Shown: one piece after another, positions 23,593 through 32,151 of the stretch
How the letters are laid out: each line of letters opens with the position of its first letter
How positions within the stretch are numbered: the first letter of the stretch is position 1
Notes under the pieces: model-generated
What the model was told of the DNA's origin: nothing
The model's input: only the letters and a program-made list of their open reading frames with translations
Databases searched by the model: none
Assembly (NCBI RefSeq): GCF_030646615.1
Contig: NZ_JAUSLG010000103.1
Location: 1-53,478 of the forward strand
Origin: Phenylobacterium sp.
GTDB lineage: Bacteria; Pseudomonadota; Alphaproteobacteria; Caulobacterales; Caulobacteraceae
DNA: 53,478 nucleotides
Direction of reading: 5' to 3'
Position numbers and translations under genes: made by a program

Positions 23593-24063
23593 ATGGAAGG
23601 TCGCGTCAGTGACGCCCTGGTGGCGATCCGCCGGATCGTGCGGGCCGCCGAATTCGCCTCCCGCGACCTGGCGCGCAGCACCGGGCTGACGCCGTCTCAA
23701 CTGATTGTCCTGCAGATCGTGGCGCGCGAGGGCGAACCCGGCGCCGGCGCCATCGCCGAGGCGGCGCGGCTGAGCCAGGCCACCGTCACCGCGCTGCTGG
23801 ACAAGCTGGAAGCTCGCGGCCTGCTGGTGCGTCGCCGCAGCAACGAGGACCGACGGCGGATCTCCATCGAGCTCACGCCGGATGGCCGCCGCACCCTGGC
23901 CGAGATGCCCGATGTCCTGCAGGACCGTTTCGCCGCCCGCTTCGACAAGCTGGCCGACTGGGAGCAGGCCTCGATCATCGCCGGCCTGGAACGGGTCGCC
24001 GCCCTGCTGAACGCCGAAGGCATCGACGCCTCGCCGGTCCTGGATGTGGGCGCTCTGGATTAG
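23593..24063 (+). CDS. ectR: MarR-family regulator of ectoine genes (EctR-like)
   Basis: This 156-residue MarR protein contains a winged helix: LTPSQLIVLQIVAREGEPGAGAIAEAARLSQATVTALLDKLEARGLL, then a wing with RRSNEDRRRISIELTPDGRR. MarR proteins bind short palindromes as dimers, and EctR repressors of this family control ectoine genes in several proteobacteria. It is divergent from the EctA-EctB gene with 239 bp between the starts, the usual arrangement. I use the ATG at 23593; an upstream in-frame ATG at 23509 would add a segment without homology. Its role in ectoine control is inference from position and family. Confidence 0.75.
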   Translation: MEGRVSDALVAIRRIVRAAEFASRDLARSTGLTPSQLIVLQIVAREGEPGAGAIAEAARLSQATVTALLDKLEARGLLVRRRSNEDRRRISIELTPDGRRTLAEMPDVLQDRFAARFDKLADWEQASIIAGLERVAALLNAEGIDASPVLDVGALD

Positions 24064-24090
24064 CGGGGCGGAGTCCGGCCACACTCCACT

Positions 24091-24180
24091 CCCGTCATTC
24101 TCGGCCCTGTGCCGAGAATCCCTATCGCCGCTTGCGCCCGCCCTCGACAGGGATGCTCCCCACCAGGGCCAGCATGACGG
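24091..24180 (+). repeat. 90-bp REP-like repeat, copy 1
   Basis: The element begins CCCGTCATTCTCGGCC and ends GCATGACG. It can fold on itself, since its ends are partly reverse complementary (GTCAT near the start, ATGAC near the end). A second copy in the same direction lies at 25021-25110 and differs at roughly ten positions. The two copies flank a toxin-antitoxin pair. Elements with this CTCGGC...GCCGAG layout are common between genes in alphaproteobacteria. Confidence 0.75.
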
Positions 24181-24212
24181 CGACGTGCGAAATGAAGAGC
24201 GCCCCGGGACTC

Positions 24213-24650
24213 CTACTCGGTCCGCTTGACCATGCCCGAGCGCCGGGCCTGCACTTGGGCCAAGAAGCGCGCCTTCACCTGGGCGAAGAGGCCGGGCGGC
24301 AACATGCCATAGGCGACCGACTCCGGGCCTTGGCCGGGCGTGGGCCGAAGATCTGGACCGGGCCAGATGAAGCTATTGCCCTCGCTCACCACGATCCATG
24401 ACCGCGCGCTGTCGAGGCCCAGGCGCGCCTTGGTCGCGAGCGGTAATTCGACCGCGTCTTCGGGCTCACTGGGCGGCGTATGGGTGATCGGCAGGGCATA
24501 GACGACCTGGCCGCCCTCATCGTCCCCAATCGCCATAATGATAGCGCAAGGGCGATCCTTGACGCCTTCCTCCCGCCCGGCGGCGTGCTCGCGCCGCCAC
24601 AGATAGGAATAGCGTATGACGAGGCCCGGCCGCGGCTGCGGCCAGCTCAC
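24213..24650 (-). CDS. PemK-like toxin of a type II toxin-antitoxin pair
   Basis: The 145-residue protein starts with GTG overlapping the antitoxin stop by 4 bp (GTGA). It opens PRPGLVIRYSYLWRREHAAGREE and continues VKDRPCAIIMAIGDDEGGQVVYALPITHTPP, matching the beta core of MazF/PemK endoribonucleases (RPCAII and PITHTPP strands). The C-terminal half (SWIVVSEGNSFIWPG...LFAQVKARFLAQV) is longer than in MazF and resembles chromosomal 'PemK-like' toxins. Family toxins cut mRNA and stop growth until the antitoxin is remade. Ribonuclease residues cannot be assigned with confidence. Confidence 0.65.
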   Translation of the reverse strand: MSWPQPRPGLVIRYSYLWRREHAAGREEGVKDRPCAIIMAIGDDEGGQVVYALPITHTPPSEPEDAVELPLATKARLGLDSARSWIVVSEGNSFIWPGPDLRPTPGQGPESVAYGMLPPGLFAQVKARFLAQVQARRSGMVKRTE

Positions 24651-24910
24651 GGCGCCCGTTCGTCAAGCTCGGCGTCGAGGTGTGCGAACTCAGGCGGGAC
24701 CTCGGCCCGGGCGATGGCTTCCAACACCTCGTCCGGAAGATCGGCTGACTGGAAGACCTGGCGGTCACGCCGCTTCAGCCGTTCGTATTCGGCGGCCGAC
24801 ACCATCACCAGTCGGTCGCGGCCATGTTTGGTGATGGTAACCGGCTCAGCCAGCGCCCGATCAGCGAGCGTGCTGTAGTTTCTGATGAAGTCAGCGGATG
24901 AGACGCGCAT
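24647..24910 (-). CDS. Phd/YefM-type antitoxin
   Basis: The 87-residue protein opens MRVSSADFIRNYSTLADRAL and continues EPVTITKHGRDRLVMVSAAEYERLKRRDRQV, a clear Phd/YefM antitoxin N-domain that binds DNA and the promoter. The C-terminal tail (PPEFAHLDAELDERAP) is acidic and would cap the toxin. I place the start at 24910 because GGAG lies 8 bases upstream; the frame runs 30 bases further without support. It overlaps the toxin gene by 4 bp. Phd antitoxins usually pair with Doc or RelE-type toxins, so a PemK-like partner is a less common mix. Confidence 0.8.
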   Translation of the reverse strand: MRVSSADFIRNYSTLADRALAEPVTITKHGRDRLVMVSAAEYERLKRRDRQVFQSADLPDEVLEAIARAEVPPEFAHLDAELDERAP

Positions 24911-25020
24911 GGCCGGTCTCCGATTATGCGAGTTATACATATAAGTCGTAAATCGCCCGGGCGCCAGTCGGGGCGGCCTCGAGGAGGCGCCAAGGCGGCC
25001 GCGCCTCTGCGCACCCCCCC

Positions 25021-25110
25021 CCCGTCATTCTCGGCCTTGTGCCGAGCATCCCTCTCGCCGCCAGCGCCCGCCCTCGACAGGGATGCTCGCCACAAGGTCG
25101 GGCATGACGC
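25021..25110 (+). repeat. 90-bp REP-like repeat, copy 2
   Basis: This copy matches 24091-24180 in the same direction with about ten differences. It is preceded by a run of ten C (25014-25023), part of which belongs to the repeat. It lies in the 316-bp gap between the antitoxin start (24910) and the DUF2314-like gene (25227). I see no gene in that gap. Confidence 0.75.
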
Positions 25111-25226
25111 GGCGATGGTAGTTGACCGGCGTCCTCAACCGCAGCGCGGATCACAGACGCTCGCCAATGATTGTCCGAGGCTGGAAACGAACGCATCCTA
25201 CCGAGCGAACCATAGGGGGGGGCAGG

Positions 25227-25622
25227 ATGCGCGCGCCAGATTTTGATCGTGATGGTTGGTCACTTGACGATGGAGAACAGCGCCACGCTGCTGCGCCAGA
25301 TCGCTTCGAGATCCCGCCGCTCTGGGTCCGCGAGGCGTTGGAGCCGGGTGATTTCGCGAAGCTGATCTTCAAGATCGCAGTTGATGGCGAAGAAGACCAG
25401 GCAGCCTTCGAACGCATGTGGGTCGTGGTGACTGGCAGAACGCGGGATGGTTACATTGGCGTCCTGAACAACGAGCCGTCATCAATATCTGAAAACGACG
25501 CCTTCTGGCTCGGGAGCGAACTGCCTTTTTGGCCGCGGCACGTTATCGACGTAGCCGAAGCTAACGACGCCAGCATGGCGGTTGCAAATGTCCCTCCCAA
25601 GATTCCGTGGACGCCCAACTAG
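25227..25622 (+). CDS. DUF2314-like protein
   Basis: A 131-residue acidic protein with the pattern GDFAKLIFKI, ERMWVVVTGR, DGYIGVLNNEP and FWPRHVIDV, which matches the strand order of DUF2314-type proteins. These small proteins are poorly understood; some relatives occur as immunity proteins of toxin systems. The start has a G-rich Shine-Dalgarno-like run (GGGGGGGGCAGG) next to the ATG. The gene is less GC-rich than its neighbours and lies in an accessory patch beside a toxin-antitoxin pair. No toxin partner is adjacent on this strand. Confidence 0.5.
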   Translation: MRAPDFDRDGWSLDDGEQRHAAAPDRFEIPPLWVREALEPGDFAKLIFKIAVDGEEDQAAFERMWVVVTGRTRDGYIGVLNNEPSSISENDAFWLGSELPFWPRHVIDVAEANDASMAVANVPPKIPWTPN

Positions 25623-25668
25623 GGTCGTACATGAGTCAGCCGCAGTTCAATCAAGCGACTCTTGCCCC

Positions 25669-26511
25669 TCAGCCCCTGAGCCGCTCAGCGTGAAAGGCTA
25701 CGTGGTCGGCGATGAAGCTGGCCATGAAGAAGTAGGAGTGGTCGTAGCCGTCCTGGCGGCGCAGGGTCAGTTTCTGGCCGGCGACGGCGCAGGCGGCCTC
25801 CAGCAGTTCGGGCTTGAGCTGTTCGGCCAGGAAATTGTCGGCAAGGCCCTGGTCCACCAGGATGTCGTCAAACCGCCCCTGGGCCGCGCCGGCCTCGATC
25901 AGCCGGGCCGCGTCGTGCTGCGCCCAGGCGGCGCGGTCCTCGCCCAGATAGGCGGAGAACGCCTTCTCCCCCCAGGGGCAGCGGGTGGGCGAGCAGATCG
26001 GGGCGAAGGCCGAGACCGAGCGGAAGATGTCGGGATGGCGCAGGGCGAGCGTCAGGGCGCCATGGCCGCCCATGGAGTGGCCGGAAACGCCGATCTTCGC
26101 CCGCGCGATGGGAAACTCCGCGACCACCATCTCCAGCAGTTCCCCGGTGACATAGGTCTCCATCTGGAAGTGCGGCGTCCAGGGCGCCTGCGTGGCGTCC
26201 ACATAGAAGCCCGCCCCCTGGCCGAGATCATAGGCCGGATCGTCGGCCACGCCGTCGCCTCGGGGGCTGGTGTCGGGCGCCAGTATGGCCAGGCCATGGG
26301 CGGCGGCCGGGCCATAGGCGCCGGCCTTGGTGGTGAAGTTGTCCTCCGTGCAGGTCAGGCCGGACAGCCAGACCAGCAGCGGAAACGGCCCGTCCCCGTC
26401 CGGCAGGAAGAGCGAGAAGCGCATGGGCGTGCCGGTGACCGCGCTCTGGTGGCGGACATAACGCAGGGTCCCGCCATGGACCCGATGCTGCTGGAGAACC
26501 TCGATGCTCAT
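25669..26511 (-). CDS. fghA: S-formylglutathione hydrolase
   Basis: This 280-residue esterase has the alpha/beta-hydrolase nucleophile motif GHSMGGHG and family segments WLSGLTCTEDNF, GAGFYVDATQAPW and GYDHSYFFMASFI (catalytic His in DHSYFF). It hydrolyses S-formylglutathione to formate and glutathione, the second step of glutathione-dependent formaldehyde oxidation. It follows adhC by 8 bp in the same operon. Length and motifs are normal. Confidence 0.93.
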   Translation of the reverse strand: MSIEVLQQHRVHGGTLRYVRHQSAVTGTPMRFSLFLPDGDGPFPLLVWLSGLTCTEDNFTTKAGAYGPAAAHGLAILAPDTSPRGDGVADDPAYDLGQGAGFYVDATQAPWTPHFQMETYVTGELLEMVVAEFPIARAKIGVSGHSMGGHGALTLALRHPDIFRSVSAFAPICSPTRCPWGEKAFSAYLGEDRAAWAQHDAARLIEAGAAQGRFDDILVDQGLADNFLAEQLKPELLEAACAVAGQKLTLRRQDGYDHSYFFMASFIADHVAFHAERLRG

Positions 26512-26519
26512 CGGCCGCC

Positions 26520-27629
26520 TCAGAAGACCACGACGCTGCGGATGCTCTCGCCCGCATGCATCAGGTCGAAGGCCTTATTGATGTCTTCGAGCGGCATGGT
26601 GTGGGTGATCATCGGGTCGATCTCGATCTTCCCGTTCATGTACCAGTCCACGATGGTCGGTACGTCGGTGCGCCCGCGGGCGCCGCCAAAGGCCGTGCCC
26701 TTCCAGACCCGGCCGGTGACCAGCTGGAAGGGTCGGGTGGCGATCTCCTTGCCGGCCTCGGCCACCCCGATGATGATGCTCTCGCCCCAGCCGCGGTGAC
26801 AGGCCTCCAGGGCCTGGCGCATGACCTGGACATTGCCGGTGCAGTCGAAGGTGTAGTCGGCGCCGCCGCCAGTCATCTCCACCAGATGGGCGACCACGTC
26901 GCCGGAAATCTCCTTGGGATTGACGAAGTGGGTCATGCCGAACCGGCGGCCCCACGCCTCGCGGTCGGGGTTGATGTCGACGCCGATGATCATTGAAGCC
27001 CCGACCATCCGCAGACCCTGCAGGACGTTGAGCCCGATACCGCCCAGGCCGAAGACCACGGCGTTGGCGCCCGGCTCCACCTTGGCGGTGTTGGTCACCG
27101 CGCCCACGCCTGTGGTGACGCCGCAGCCTATGTAGCAGGCCTTGTCGAAGGGGGCGTCGGACCGGATCTTAGCCAGCGCGATCTCTGGCAGGACCGTGAA
27201 GTTCGAGAAGGTCGAGCAGCCCATATAGTGGTGGACCATCTGGCCCTTGTAGGAGAACCGGCTGGTCCCGTCGGGCATGACGCCCTTGCCTTGCGTGCTG
27301 CGGATCGCCGTGCAGAGGTTGGTCTTGCGCGACAGGCAGCTTTTGCACTGGCGGCACTCGGGGGTGTAGAGCGGGATCACGTGATCGCCGGGCTTCAGGC
27401 TGGTGACGCCGGCGCCCACCTCGACCACCACGCCGGCGCCTTCGTGCCCCAGGATCGAGGGAAAGACCCCTTCGGAATCCAGGCCGTCCAGGGTGTAAGC
27501 GTCAGTGTGGCAGATGCCCGTGGCCTTGATCTCCACCAGGACCTCACCGGCCTTGGGCCCCTCCAGATCCAGTTCGACGATCTCCAGCGGCTTCTTGGCT
27601 TCGAAGGCGCCGGCGGCGCGGGTCTTCAT
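26520..27629 (-). CDS. adhC: S-(hydroxymethyl)glutathione dehydrogenase (class III alcohol dehydrogenase)
   Basis: The 369-residue zinc enzyme has the catalytic zinc site [12 protein letters not shown] and LGHEGAGVV, the four-cysteine structural zinc loop [15 protein letters not shown], and the NAD site GLGGIGLNV. It oxidises S-hydroxymethylglutathione formed from formaldehyde and glutathione, and can also reduce S-nitrosoglutathione. It leads the adhC-fghA operon. The start [11 protein letters not shown] is that of the family. No regulator of the FrmR type is adjacent. Confidence 0.95.
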   Translation of the reverse strand: MKTRAAGAFEAKKPLEIVELDLEGPKAGEVLVEIKATGICHTDAYTLDGLDSEGVFPSILGHEGAGVVVEVGAGVTSLKPGDHVIPLYTPECRQCKSCLSRKTNLCTAIRSTQGKGVMPDGTSRFSYKGQMVHHYMGCSTFSNFTVLPEIALAKIRSDAPFDKACYIGCGVTTGVGAVTNTAKVEPGANAVVFGLGGIGLNVLQGLRMVGASMIIGVDINPDREAWGRRFGMTHFVNPKEISGDVVAHLVEMTGGGADYTFDCTGNVQVMRQALEACHRGWGESIIIGVAEAGKEIATRPFQLVTGRVWKGTAFGGARGRTDVPTIVDWYMNGKIEIDPMITHTMPLEDINKAFDLMHAGESIRSVVVF

Positions 27630-27787
27630 GGCGGGGCTCCCTGAAATGGACGGTCCCTGGTGGCGCCTTGGGCCCGCCGGATCAAGCGTGAGCGGCGAGA
27701 AGTCGACGCCCAGGGGTTCATCGGTGCTATGCTGCCTTCCACCATGGCGGGTGGAGCCTGAGCCCGCGAACGCCGAGGGAGAGTGGC

Positions 27788-29188
27788 ATGTCCGGCCTAG
27801 CGCCGAACAGGACCGGCTGGAAACAGGTGGCGGGGCTCATTCTGGCGGGCCTGGCCATGGCCCTGGCCGGCGTCGGATTCACCACCGCCCAGACCCCGAG
27901 CGCCCCAGCGACGCCGACGCCCCTTGTCCTGATCTTCGACCTCGACGGCGCGGTCGGCCCAGCCAGCGTAGAATATCTGCAGCAGGGCCTGGCTACGGCG
28001 GCCGAGCGCCAGGCGAGCCTCGCGGTCATCCGAATGGACACCCCCGGCGGGCTGGATTCCGCCACCCGGGAGATCATCGCCGACATCCTCGCCTCGCCGG
28101 TTCCGGTCGCCGTTTTCGTGACTCCGGCCGGGGCCCGGGCCGCCAGCGCCGGAACCTATATCCTCTATGCCAGCCATCTGGCGGCCATGTCGTCGGGCGC
28201 CCACCTGGGGGCGGCGACGCCCGTGCAGATGGGCGGGTCCAATCCTCTCGCGCCATCCGAACCCGAAGGCGAAGGCGGCGAGACGGCCAAGGCGCCCATG
28301 GGCGACGCCATGACCGCCAAGGTGACCAACGACTCGGCGGCCTATATGCGGTCGCTCGCCGAACTGCACGGGCGCAACGCCGAATGGGGCGAGCGGGCCG
28401 TGCGCGAGGCCGCCACCCTGACCGCCGCCGAAGCCCTGGACCAGGGCGTGATCGAGTTGCTCAGCCGCGACCTGGAGGATCTCCTGACCCGGGCGGACGG
28501 CCGGACGGTGATGCTGAACGGCGAGCCGCAGATGCTGCAGACCGCCGGCGCCCAGGTGGAGACCCTGGCGCCCGACTGGCGGGTCCAGGCGCTGGCCGTC
28601 ATCACCAATCCCAATATCGCCTACATCCTGTTGATGATCGGGATCTACGGCCTGATCTTCGAGTTCATGTCGCCGGGCGCCGTCGGCCCCGGGGCCGTGG
28701 GCGCGGTCTGCCTTCTGATCGGTCTCTTCGCGCTCAACATGCTACCGGTGAACTATGCCGGCGGCGCGCTGATGCTGCTGGGGATCGGCCTGCTGGTGGC
28801 CGAGGCTTTCGCACCCGGCTTTGGCCTGTTCGGCGCGGCCGGGGCCGTGGCCCTGGCGCTGGGCTCGGTGCTGCTGTTTCGGGAGACGCCGGGCTTCAAG
28901 CTGTCGCCCTATGTCATCCTGGCCACCGTCGCGGTCAGCCTGGCCTTCGTCGGGATCGCCCTGCGCGCCGCCGTGCGCGCAGCCAGGGGCGGGGTGACCA
29001 CCGGCGCGGCGGCCTTGCTGCGGACCACCGGCGTCGTCAAGAGCTGGGCCGATGGCGAAGGCTATGTCCACGCCCAGGGTGAGGACTGGCACGCCCGCTC
29101 CACAGCCCCCCTCGTTCCCGGCCAGGCCGTGCGCATCGCCGCCCGCGATGGCCTCACCCTCACCGTCGAGCCCGAAAACCCCGCCTGA
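27788..29188 (+). CDS. NfeD-family membrane serine protease (1510-N type)
   Basis: The 466-residue protein has an N-terminal signal/anchor segment, then a ClpP-like domain ([38 protein letters not shown], and the catalytic Ser in [14 protein letters not shown]). About four membrane helices follow (from residue about 280), and a C-terminal OB-fold NfeD domain ([22 protein letters not shown]). Family members cleave hydrophobic tails of SPFH proteins and help membrane quality control. It is 20 bp upstream of an SPFH gene, the standard pairing. GGGAG precedes the ATG. Confidence 0.9.
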   Translation: MSGLAPNRTGWKQVAGLILAGLAMALAGVGFTTAQTPSAPATPTPLVLIFDLDGAVGPASVEYLQQGLATAAERQASLAVIRMDTPGGLDSATREIIADILASPVPVAVFVTPAGARAASAGTYILYASHLAAMSSGAHLGAATPVQMGGSNPLAPSEPEGEGGETAKAPMGDAMTAKVTNDSAAYMRSLAELHGRNAEWGERAVREAATLTAAEALDQGVIELLSRDLEDLLTRADGRTVMLNGEPQMLQTAGAQVETLAPDWRVQALAVITNPNIAYILLMIGIYGLIFEFMSPGAVGPGAVGAVCLLIGLFALNMLPVNYAGGALMLLGIGLLVAEAFAPGFGLFGAAGAVALALGSVLLFRETPGFKLSPYVILATVAVSLAFVGIALRAAVRAARGGVTTGAAALLRTTGVVKSWADGEGYVHAQGEDWHARSTAPLVPGQAVRIAARDGLTLTVEPENPA

Positions 29189-29208
29189 GGCGGAGAAGGA
29201 TCAATCCC

Positions 29209-29970
29209 ATGTTCGATATCGCCTCCTATGGCGCCCTAGCGATCTTCATCATCATCATCCTGCTTCAGGCGGTGAAGGTGATGCGGGAATATGAGCGCGC
29301 CGTCGTCTTCACCCTCGGCCGCTTCACCGGCGTCAAGGGGCCGGGCCTGATCCTGCTGATCCCCATCGTCCAGCAGATGGTCAAGGTGGACCTGCGCACC
29401 ATCGTGCTGGATGTGCCGAGCCAGGACCTGATCAGCCGCGACAACGTCTCGGTGAAGGTGTCGGCGGTGATCTATTTCCGCGTCATCGACGCCGACCGCG
29501 CTGTGATCCAGGTGGAAAACTACATGGACGCCACCAGCCAGCTGGCCCAGACCACCCTGCGCTCTGTGCTCGGCAAGCACGACCTGGACGACATGCTGGC
29601 CGAGCGGGACAAGCTGAACCAGGACATCCGCGCCATCCTTGACAGCCAGACCGAGGAATGGGGCATCAAGGTCGCCAATGTGGAGATCAAGCACGTCGAT
29701 ATCGACGAGAGCATGATCCGCGCCATCGCCCGCCAGGCCGAGGCCGAACGGAACCGCCGCGCCCGCGTCATCAATGCCGAGGGTGAAAAGCAGGCCGCCC
29801 ACGCCGTGTTGGAGGCCGCCCAGACCCTGGCCACCATCCCCGAGGCCATGCAGCTGCGCTATCTCAACACGCTCTCGGACATCGGGGCGGACAAGAACAC
29901 CACCATCGTCTTCCCCATGCCCATGGAGATCGGCACGGCGCTCGCCAACATGGCCAAGCCGAAGGCCTGA
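29209..29970 (+). CDS. SPFH/stomatin-family membrane protein (slipin)
   Basis: The 253-residue protein has one N-terminal membrane helix (YGALAIFIIIILLQAVKVM), then an SPFH domain (EYERAVVFTLGRFTGVKGPGL, VDLRTIVLDVPSQDLISRDN, VSAVIYFRVIDADRAVIQVENY) and a coiled tail (IARQAEAERNRRARVINAEGEKQAA). It forms oligomeric rings at the membrane and is the presumed substrate or scaffold for the NfeD protease encoded just upstream. Its end faces the CoA-transferase gene with a 4-bp gap. Confidence 0.92.
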   Translation: MFDIASYGALAIFIIIILLQAVKVMREYERAVVFTLGRFTGVKGPGLILLIPIVQQMVKVDLRTIVLDVPSQDLISRDNVSVKVSAVIYFRVIDADRAVIQVENYMDATSQLAQTTLRSVLGKHDLDDMLAERDKLNQDIRAILDSQTEEWGIKVANVEIKHVDIDESMIRAIARQAEAERNRRARVINAEGEKQAAHAVLEAAQTLATIPEAMQLRYLNTLSDIGADKNTTIVFPMPMEIGTALANMAKPKA

Positions 29971-29974
29971 GCCT

Positions 29975-31189
29975 TCAGGCGCAGGCGACGATCCCCGCAT
30001 CGTGCAGCCGGGCGATCTCGCCGCTGTCCAGGCGCAGCAGTTCGGCCAGCACTTCCTCGGTGTGCTGGCCGAGCCGCGCGGCCGGGCGGGCGGGGCCGCG
30101 CGCATCCTGCGGCAGGGTGGCCGCATAGCCCGGGACGGGATAGGTCGCGCCGCTGGGCTGGGTGAGATCCGAGAAGATCGGGTTGTCCTTGAAGAGGCGC
30201 GGATCGTCCAGGGCCTGGCTCAAGGTCTGGTAAGGCCCCCAGCAGACGCCCAGCTCATCGAACCGCGGCAGGAGGGCCGCGCTGTCGGCGCGGGCGAAGC
30301 CGGCCTCGAAGATCGGCGTCAGGGCGTCGATATGGGCGAAGCGGACGCCCTCGTCCTTGCGGAAGTCGACGCCGCGGGCGGCCTCCACCGCGGCCACCGC
30401 CTCGCCCACCCCCAGCACCTCGATCAGGCCGGTCCATTGGCGCGGCGTGATGGCCACCACCATCAGCCGCTGGCCGTCGCGGGTGACGAAGTCCCGGCCA
30501 AAGGCGCCGAACAGGGTGTTGCCCTGGCGCGGCCGCTCGCCTTCGCCCGCCAGGATTTCGGCGGTCATGCCCATATTGGCCAGGGCCGAGGCGGCCACAT
30601 CCGACAGCGGAATGCGGATCTCCCGCCCCCGTCCCGTGCGATAGCGATCCAGCAGGGCGGCGGTCAGATTGAAGGCCGCAAAGGCGCCGGTCAGCAGGTC
30701 CCAGGCCGGCAGGACGTGGTTCACCGGCCGCGGATCATCAGGATGGCCGGTCATCAGCGGCACGCCCACGGCGCTGTTGATCGTGTAGTCGACGCCTGGC
30801 CCGCCATCGGCCCAGCCCATGACCCGGACGCAGATCACATCGTCCCGCAGGGCCTTCAGCTTGTCGTAGGCCAGGAAGCCCTCGACCGGGAAGTTGGTGA
30901 CGAACAGGCCTGCATCCTCGCCGGGCGCGGCGGCCAGGCGCTGGGCCAGTTCCCGCCCTTCCGGCCGGGAGAGGTCGAGGGCCACAGACTTCTTGCCCTT
31001 GTTCAGCCCCTCCCAATAGAGGCTCGATCCATTGGCGGCGAGCGGCCAGCGGCGGAAGTCGGGACCGCCGCCGATATTGTCGAACCGGATCACCTGGGCG
31101 CCCAGCTGCGCCAGATAGAGGCCGCAGGTCGGGCCGGCGATGAAGGCCGCCCCCTCGACCACGGTGAGGCCCTTGAGCAGGTCGTACAT
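29975..31189 (-). CDS. CaiB/BaiF-type (class III) CoA transferase
   Basis: The 404-residue protein starts MYDLLKGLTVVEGAAFIAGP, with an SD AGGAG upstream of the ATG at 31189. The class III segments are AQLGAQVIRFDNIGGG, the catalytic Asp region RPEGRELAQRLAAAPGEDAG, and GWADGGPGVDYTINSA. Family enzymes move CoA between carboxylic acids. It is divergent from a CitE lyase and a MaoC hydratase gene, the combination used in itaconate, mesaconate and citramalate metabolism. Here it would activate the acid as its CoA ester. The longer open frame upstream lacks support. Confidence 0.85.
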   Translation of the reverse strand: MYDLLKGLTVVEGAAFIAGPTCGLYLAQLGAQVIRFDNIGGGPDFRRWPLAANGSSLYWEGLNKGKKSVALDLSRPEGRELAQRLAAAPGEDAGLFVTNFPVEGFLAYDKLKALRDDVICVRVMGWADGGPGVDYTINSAVGVPLMTGHPDDPRPVNHVLPAWDLLTGAFAAFNLTAALLDRYRTGRGREIRIPLSDVAASALANMGMTAEILAGEGERPRQGNTLFGAFGRDFVTRDGQRLMVVAITPRQWTGLIEVLGVGEAVAAVEAARGVDFRKDEGVRFAHIDALTPIFEAGFARADSAALLPRFDELGVCWGPYQTLSQALDDPRLFKDNPIFSDLTQPSGATYPVPGYAATLPQDARGPARPAARLGQHTEEVLAELLRLDSGEIARLHDAGIVACA

Positions 31190-31334
31190 GGCGGCGTCTC
31201 CTGTCGCAGTCTGGCTTGGGTGGGCCCTTGGCCATAGCATGTGGCCCGGTTGACGCTGGGGGCGCCCTGGCCCATCGCGCCCGGTCAGTGTCATATCCTG
31301 CGCCGACGACTCGCAAAGCCCGTCCGGAGGATGC

Positions 31335-32147
31335 TTGGCCCAGTTCCGCTCGCTCCTGTTCACCCCGGCCAGCCGGCCCGACCGCTTCGAGCGCGCCCTG
31401 GCCAGCGGCGCCGACGCCATCTGCCTGGACCTGGAGGACGCCGTCGCGCCGCCGGACAAGGCCCGCGCCCGGACCGCGGCGATCGACTACCTGGCGCGCC
31501 GCCCGGCCGGTGAGGTCAAGGTCGGGCTGCGCCTCAATAGCCGCGCCACCCCCTGGTTCGACGAGGACCTGAAGGCCGCCGCCCACGCCCGGGCCGACTT
31601 CTTCATGATCCCCAAGGCGTCCGGCGCCCAGGAGTTCGCCATGCTGCAGCGGGCGCTCGGCGAGGCCCGCCCCTTCTGGCCCCTGGTGGAGACGCCGGAG
31701 GGTCTGATGCGCGCCTGGGAGATCGCCGCGGCCCCGGCCGTCGGCGGGGTGCTGTTCGGCGCCTTCGACTACAGCGCCGAGGTGGGCTGCGAGATGAGCT
31801 GGGAGCCGCTGCTGTTCGCCCGCAGCCAGATCGCCGCGGCCTGCGCCCGGGCCGGCGTCGAGGCCCTGGACGCTCCGCCGGCGGCCGTGGACGACGAAGA
31901 AGAGCTTTTGGCCGAGACCGACCGCGCCCGGCGCCTGGGCTTCACCGGCCGGGCCTGCATCCATCCCAGCCAGGTCCCGCCCGTCAACGCCGCCTATACG
32001 CCCAGCGCCGAGGAACTGGCCAAGGCCCAGGCGGTGGTCGCAGCCTTTGACGCCGCCGCTGGGGGACCGGCCCTGCTGGACGGAAAACTGATCGAACTGC
32101 CCGTGGCCCGCGCCGCGCGGCGGATCCTGGAACGGGCGAGAGGATAA
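31335..32147 (+). CDS. CitE-like (citramalyl-/malyl-CoA) lyase
   Basis: This 270-residue HpcH/HpaI-fold enzyme has FTPASRPDRFERALASGADAICLDLEDAV, with the metal-binding LDLEDAV motif, the Glu in WPLVETPEGLM, and FGAFDYSAEVG with an Asp ligand. It would split a beta-hydroxyacyl-CoA such as citramalyl-CoA or malyl-CoA into acetyl-CoA plus an oxo acid. The start is a TTG; GGAGG lies 5 bases upstream, and no in-frame ATG fits. It is followed after 4 bp by the MaoC hydratase. Confidence 0.85.
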   Translation: MAQFRSLLFTPASRPDRFERALASGADAICLDLEDAVAPPDKARARTAAIDYLARRPAGEVKVGLRLNSRATPWFDEDLKAAAHARADFFMIPKASGAQEFAMLQRALGEARPFWPLVETPEGLMRAWEIAAAPAVGGVLFGAFDYSAEVGCEMSWEPLLFARSQIAAACARAGVEALDAPPAAVDDEEELLAETDRARRLGFTGRACIHPSQVPPVNAAYTPSAEELAKAQAVVAAFDAAAGGPALLDGKLIELPVARAARRILERARG

Positions 32148-32151
32148 GCCG

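Noticed and set aside
24091..25110. Attachment sites of an integrated element
   Set aside because: The flanking repeats are REP-like palindromes of a common intergenic type, and no integrase lies between them.
27505..29082. 525-codon plus-strand frame overlapping the NfeD gene
   Set aside because: Arg/Gly/Pro-rich frame-shifted shadow of the NfeD coding frame; no domain.
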